Shown here: in pieces, positions 5,136 to 8,433 of the stretch
How positions within the stretch are numbered: the first letter of the stretch is position 1
How the letters are laid out: each line of letters opens with the position of its first letter
From: Roseovarius sp.
GTDB taxonomy: Bacteria > Pseudomonadota > Alphaproteobacteria > Rhodobacterales > Rhodobacteraceae
Assembly (NCBI GenBank): GCA_021767845.1
Contig: JAASSQ010000122.1
Span: 1 to 8,433, forward strand
Direction of reading: 5' to 3'
DNA length: 8,433 nt
The notes under the pieces: model-generated
Told to the model about the DNA's origin: nothing
The model's input: only the letters and a program-made list of their open reading frames with translations
The model's database searches: none
Position numbers and translations under genes: made by a program

Positions 5136-7567
5136 GACATCTGATCCGGTCACTTCTTCTTTCTCTTTCGCTGATCTTCGCCGCTGCCGGTGGCGTATCT
5201 CTGGCCGCAACGCCCGTCGTGGCGCAGCAGTCCGTCTCGGATGTCGATTACGAGGCGTGGGAAGAGGTGGCAACGCGAGCCGAGCAGGCGGTCGAGGCCG
5301 CGCGGGCCTCGACCGGAGCGCTCGAGTCGCTGCGCGCGCAACTGGCCGATTGGCGTCAGAAATTCCAAGAGCTTGAAAGCGCGAACGCCAGCACCATCGC
5401 CACGGTCCAACGCCAGCTCGATGCGCTCGGCGCACCGCCCGAGACTGGCGAGGAGGCCTCCGAAATCGCGGCCGAGCGCGAACAGCTCAATGCCCGGCTG
5501 GCCGAATTGCGAGCGCCGGGAAAACGTGCCGAACTGGCCTATAGCCGGGCCGAGGGGCTGATCCGCGGCATCGATCAGATCATCCGCGACCGTCAGACCG
5601 ACGAATTGCTTGAATTCGGGCCGTCGCCCGCCAACCCGGTGCATTGGCCGGGGGCCGTGACCTCGTTGATCGAGGGCGGAAACACCATCCTTACCGAGGT
5701 GCGGGCGGGATGGCGCAACCCGATCCAGCGCGAAGGCGTGGCGGGCAGGCTACCGGTCATCGCCGTTCTGCTGGCGATGGGGGGCTTGCTGCTGGCGCGG
5801 GGACGCACCTGGAGCCGGCGCCTGGCCCGCCGCATCCTCACCGACCGCGAAAGCGCGGGGCGCTGGATCGGCGGCTTCATCGTCTCGCTCGGCAGTTTCG
5901 GTTTGCCGCTTCTGGGTTTCTATCTGGTCGTGCTCGCCTGCCTGCAGACCGACCTGGTCGGCCGGCACGGTGAAGAACTGTTGTCGGAACTGGTCGTCGC
6001 GGCGGCGATCTTTCTCATGGCGCGGTGGCTTGCCTCGCGGATCTTTCCGGCCGAGGACCATCGAGACCAGCCGTTGAACCTGGATGAGGATGCGCGCTTT
6101 GCCGGGCGGTGGTATGGCGCGTCGCTCGGGCTGGTGGCCGCGGCATTCCACCTGTTCGACGAAATGGTCGGCATCTTCGGCTGGCCCGAAGCGACCGGCA
6201 ACGTCGTCATGTTCCCGATCCTCGCCATGGCCGGGCTGTTGCTGTGGCGGCTGGCGCGGCTGTTGCGCCTGCATGTGGAGGCCACGCAGGAGGAGGATGG
6301 CGAGGCGACCTACCGCGCCCGGATGTCCCGTATCCTGGCGCGGGTCTTCGTGGTGCTGGCGGTTGCGGGGCCTCTTCTGGCGATCGTCGGCTATTTCTCG
6401 ATGGCCAAGTTCCTGCTGTTCCCCTCCATGCTGTCGCTGATGCTGCTGGCGGCCGTCCTGATCCTGCAACGGGTCGTGGTCGAGGTTTACGCCCTGGTGA
6501 CCGGCAATCTGGAAGGGGCGGCGGAATCGCTTGTTCCCGTGCTGGTGGGGTTCCTGTTGATCGTGCTGTCGCTGCCGCTCTTCGCGCTGATCTGGGGCGC
6601 GCGGCTGGCCGACCTGACCGAGCTCTGGGTGCAGTTCCTCGATGGTGTCAGCATCGGCGAGACGCGGATTTCCCCGGTCGTCTTCCTGACACTGGCCGTC
6701 GTCTTCGCCATCGGCTTCGTGGCGACGCGCCTCTTGCAGGGCGCGCTGAAGAACACGGTGCTGCCAAAGACGCGGATCGACATGGGCGGGCGCAACGCGA
6801 TCGTGTCGGGCGTCGGTTATATCGGGATATTCCTCGCCGCGATCATCGCGATCACCAGCGCCGGTATCGACCTCAGCTCGCTGGCGATCGTCGCCGGTGC
6901 CCTGTCGGTCGGGATCGGTTTCGGCCTTCAGAACATCGTGTCGAACTTCGTCTCGGGCATCATCCTGCTGATCGAGCGCCCCATCTCGGAAGGCGACTGG
7001 ATCGAGGTGGGCGGCCAGCACGGCTACGTCCGCGACATCTCGGTGCGGTCCACCCGGATCGAGACCTTCGACCGCACCGACGTGATCGTGCCGAACGCGG
7101 ATTTCGTCTCGGGAACGGTCACCAACTACACCCGCGGCAACACGGTGGGCCGTGTCGTCGTACCAGTCGGCGTTGCCTATGGCACCGACACGCGCAAGGT
7201 CGAATCCGTGCTGCAGGAGATCGCCGAGGCGCATCCGATGGTGCTGGCCAATCCCGCGCCCACGGTGGTGTTCCAGGGCTTCGGCGCAAGCTCGATGGAT
7301 TTCGAAATCCGTGCGATCCTGCGCGATGTGAACTGGGTTCTGAACGTCAAGTCCGACATGAACCACGAGATCGCCAAACGCTTTGCCGAGGAAGAGATCG
7401 AGATCCCCTACGCCCAGCACGACATCTGGTTCCGCAATGCCGATGCGCTGCGCGACACGCGGGTGCCCTCGGGCGAGCCGGACGAGAGCTCCAAGGCGGC
7501 GCATATCGGCAAGCGCGATCTGGATGACATGGAAGGTGACCCCGACGCTGACGGAGGCGACACGTGA
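5132..7567 (+). CDS. Large MscS-family mechanosensitive ion channel with DUF3772-like N-terminus
   Basis: This inner-membrane channel should open under membrane tension and release solutes during hypo-osmotic shock. It has 811 residues. A signal peptide covers about residues 1-31 (cleavage likely at VVA/QQ). A Glu/Arg/Ala-rich, probably coiled-coil periplasmic region (about 35-190) resembles DUF3772. Around eleven hydrophobic segments run from about 207 to 617. The pore helix and MscS core are clear at about 582-650: GALSVGIGFGLQNIVSNF, LIERPISEGDWIEV and DVIVPNADFVSGTVTNYT. A cytoplasmic beta and C-terminal domain follows, ending in an acidic tail. The best start is GTG 5132, overlapping the cysK stop and followed directly by the signal peptide; TTG 5087 would add 15 unlikely residues. 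The size and layout resemble the MscK/YbdG-type large members rather than the compact 286-residue MscS. The stop overlaps the next start by four bases. Confidence 0.92.
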   Translation: MRHLIRSLLLSLSLIFAAAGGVSLAATPVVAQQSVSDVDYEAWEEVATRAEQAVEAARASTGALESLRAQLADWRQKFQELESANASTIATVQRQLDALGAPPETGEEASEIAAEREQLNARLAELRAPGKRAELAYSRAEGLIRGIDQIIRDRQTDELLEFGPSPANPVHWPGAVTSLIEGGNTILTEVRAGWRNPIQREGVAGRLPVIAVLLAMGGLLLARGRTWSRRLARRILTDRESAGRWIGGFIVSLGSFGLPLLGFYLVVLACLQTDLVGRHGEELLSELVVAAAIFLMARWLASRIFPAEDHRDQPLNLDEDARFAGRWYGASLGLVAAAFHLFDEMVGIFGWPEATGNVVMFPILAMAGLLLWRLARLLRLHVEATQEEDGEATYRARMSRILARVFVVLAVAGPLLAIVGYFSMAKFLLFPSMLSLMLLAAVLILQRVVVEVYALVTGNLEGAAESLVPVLVGFLLIVLSLPLFALIWGARLADLTELWVQFLDGVSIGETRISPVVFLTLAVVFAIGFVATRLLQGALKNTVLPKTRIDMGGRNAIVSGVGYIGIFLAAIIAITSAGIDLSSLAIVAGALSVGIGFGLQNIVSNFVSGIILLIERPISEGDWIEVGGQHGYVRDISVRSTRIETFDRTDVIVPNADFVSGTVTNYTRGNTVGRVVVPVGVAYGTDTRKVESVLQEIAEAHPMVLANPAPTVVFQGFGASSMDFEIRAILRDVNWVLNVKSDMNHEIAKRFAEEEIEIPYAQHDIWFRNADALRDTRVPSGEPDESSKAAHIGKRDLDDMEGDPDADGGDT
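7553..7557 (+). promoter_or_regulatory. Ribosome binding site for the alaX GTG start
   Basis: GGAGG lies six bases upstream of GTG 7564, inside the last codons of the channel gene. It is the strongest ribosome site seen in the window and supports the GTG start. Confidence 0.75.
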
Positions 7568-8280
7568 CGGCGCTTCTGTTCCTCGATGATGCCTACCTGA
7601 CCGAGGCCGACGGCACCGTGACCGGGCACACCGACGACGGTGGCGTCATCCTTGACCGCAGCCTGTTCTATCCCACCGGCGGCGGGCAACCGGGCGACAG
7701 CGGGCGGCTGGCTTGGGACGTTGGCCAGATCGCCATCGCGACAGCCCGCAAGGGGCAGGGCGGTGCGGTGGTTCTCGTGCCCGAGGATCCGGCGGCCTTG
7801 CCGCCCGTTGGCACGTCGCTGCGCCAGATCATAGACTGGCCGCGCCGGTATGCGCATATGCGGGTCCATACCGCGCTGCATCTTATGTCTGTGGTGATCC
7901 CGCTGCCGGTGACAGGCGGCGCGATCTCGGCCGAAAAGGGCCGGCTGGACTTCAACATGCCCGACGCGCCCGAGGACAAGGACGCGCTGGCCGACGCGGT
8001 CAATGCTTTGATCGCCCGCGATCTGCCCGTGACCCAGGAGTGGATCACGGACGCAGAGCTTGCCGCCAACCCCGGCCTGGTCAAGACGATGTCGGTGGCG
8101 CCCCCTTCCGGGGCGGGGCGGGTCAGGTTGATCGGCATCGGACAGGGTGACGATCAGGTGGATCTGCAACCCTGCGGCGGCACGCATGTCGCCCGCAGCT
8201 CCGAAATCGGCCGCATCCGCCTTGGGAAGATCGAAAAGAAGGGCCGCCGGAACCGGCGCGTCACCCTCCATCTCGAGTAA
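7564..8280 (+). CDS. alaX: AlaX-type alanyl-tRNA editing hydrolase
   Basis: This free-standing editing protein should hydrolyse mischarged Ser-tRNA(Ala) or Gly-tRNA(Ala), backing up the editing domain of alanyl-tRNA synthetase. It has 238 residues. An N-terminal beta domain carries the glycine motif FYPTGGGQPGD (35-45). The zinc-binding editing core has HTALH (His102, His106) and CGGTH (Cys204, His208), together forming the expected HxxxH plus CxxxH site. The presence of the glycine motif and the lack of a long C-terminal extension fit the medium-size AlaX class. It lacks the aminoacylation domain, so it is not a fragment of AlaS. It starts at GTG 7564, four bases inside the channel gene, with GGAGG upstream, so translation is likely coupled. 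The stop TAA is followed at once by an in-frame TGA. Confidence 0.92.
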   Translation: MTALLFLDDAYLTEADGTVTGHTDDGGVILDRSLFYPTGGGQPGDSGRLAWDVGQIAIATARKGQGGAVVLVPEDPAALPPVGTSLRQIIDWPRRYAHMRVHTALHLMSVVIPLPVTGGAISAEKGRLDFNMPDAPEDKDALADAVNALIARDLPVTQEWITDAELAANPGLVKTMSVAPPSGAGRVRLIGIGQGDDQVDLQPCGGTHVARSSEIGRIRLGKIEKKGRRNRRVTLHLE

Positions 8281-8304
8281 TGACGTTTAGGGGCAAGAAT
8301 CTCC

Positions 8305-8333
8305 TTGAACTGCCGGTTTGCGGGGCGTTAAAG
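8305..8333 (+). promoter_or_regulatory. Candidate sigma-70-type promoter for tRNA-Ser
   Basis: TTGAAC (8305-8310) and TTAAAG (8328-8333) are separated by 17 bases, the optimal spacing. The predicted transcription start, near 8340, falls just before the tRNA 5' end at 8344. The match to consensus is 4/6 and 3/6, so the placement is the stronger evidence. The rest of the 63-base spacer shows no clear terminator for alaX. Confidence 0.45.
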
Positions 8334-8343
8334 ACAGCGCCAC

Positions 8344-8433
8344 GGAGAGGTGGCCGAGTGGTCGAAGGCGCACGCCTGGAACGCGTGTAGGCGGGAAACC
8401 GTCTCCAGGGTTCGAATCCCTGTCTCTCCGCCA
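8344..8433 (+). tRNA. tRNA-Ser (anticodon GGA), complete
   Basis: A full 90-base type II tRNA folds here. The seven-base acceptor stem GGAGAGG pairs with 8423-8429 (one G-U at the inner end). The D stem is 8353-8355 with 8367-8369, and the anticodon stem is CACGC (8371-8375) with GCGTG (8383-8387). The anticodon GGA at 8378-8380 reads UCC and UCU. The long variable arm typical of serine tRNAs has a five-base stem (8390-8394 with 8399-8403). The T stem CAGGG/CCCTG encloses TTCGAAT. The discriminator is G8430, the serine identity base, and CCA is encoded at 8431-8433, the last bases of the window. Confidence 0.97.

Noticed and set aside
5142..5147. TGATCC, like the -35 of RpoE-dependent promoters in Rhodobacter (also at 1269-1274)
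   Set aside because: No fitting -10 element lies about 18 bases downstream at either place, and both are inside coding sequence.
4002..5435. Reverse-strand open frame (477 codons) across cysK
   Set aside because: No family features are visible, and it crosses the trgB end, cysK and the channel start, all supported on the + strand.
5750..7504. Long reverse-strand open frame (584 codons) opposite the channel gene
   Set aside because: Its composition (very rich in Asp, His, Arg and Gln) is typical of an antisense shadow, and the + strand frame carries an unmistakable MscS core.
8278..8343. Intrinsic terminator after alaX
   Set aside because: No stable hairpin followed by a T run is visible in the spacer; only a tandem TAA-TGA stop and a candidate promoter can be pointed to.

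Overview
The window is a GC-rich, gene-dense chromosomal segment with every gene on the + strand. Gene content and order (photolyase, cyclopropane-synthase-like methyltransferase, TrgA, TrgB, CysK) point to an alphaproteobacterium of the Rhodobacteraceae (Rhodobacterales). The trgAB-cysK set is known from tellurite-resistance work in Rhodobacter sphaeroides. I place the window by protein resemblance recalled from memory; no database was searched. I see no mobile element, CRISPR array, phage gene or clear sign of recent transfer.

Layout: 1-1191 is the 3' part of a class I DNA photolyase gene, truncated by the window edge. After a 61-base gap comes a Cfa-family S-adenosylmethionine methyltransferase (1253-2476). 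Its stop overlaps the start of trgA (2476-2934), a small membrane protein gene. trgB follows at once; it encodes a Nudix hydrolase with a degenerate cyclotransferase-like N-terminus. Its reading frame extends upstream of the first ordinary start codon (GTG 3008) to a possible CTG start at 2936. After 55 bases containing a GC hairpin comes cysK (4104-5135). cysK overlaps by four bases a large MscS-type mechanosensitive channel gene with an N-terminal DUF3772-like region (5132-7567). That gene overlaps by four bases an AlaX-type alanyl-tRNA editing gene (7564-8280). A 63-base spacer with a plausible promoter leads to a complete tRNA-Ser(GGA) gene (8344-8433) that ends on the last base of the window.

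How the genes fit together: photolyase repairs UV lesions, and the Cfa-like enzyme methylates membrane lipid acyl chains. TrgA, TrgB and CysK are linked to tellurite/oxidant tolerance and cysteine supply. The first five genes therefore read as a light, oxidant and metalloid stress cluster. In R. sphaeroides, as I recall, the photolyase and cfa genes belong to the RpoE-ChrR singlet-oxygen regulon. The promoter that would test this here lies upstream of the window. The channel and AlaX genes are translationally coupled downstream and add osmotic protection and translation quality control.

I did not find a wholly undescribed system. The points most worth a second look are the missing canonical start of trgB together with its degraded N-terminal domain and altered Nudix box, and the substitutions in the Cfa-like active site (His to Gln, Cys to Ser) that question whether it makes cyclopropanes.
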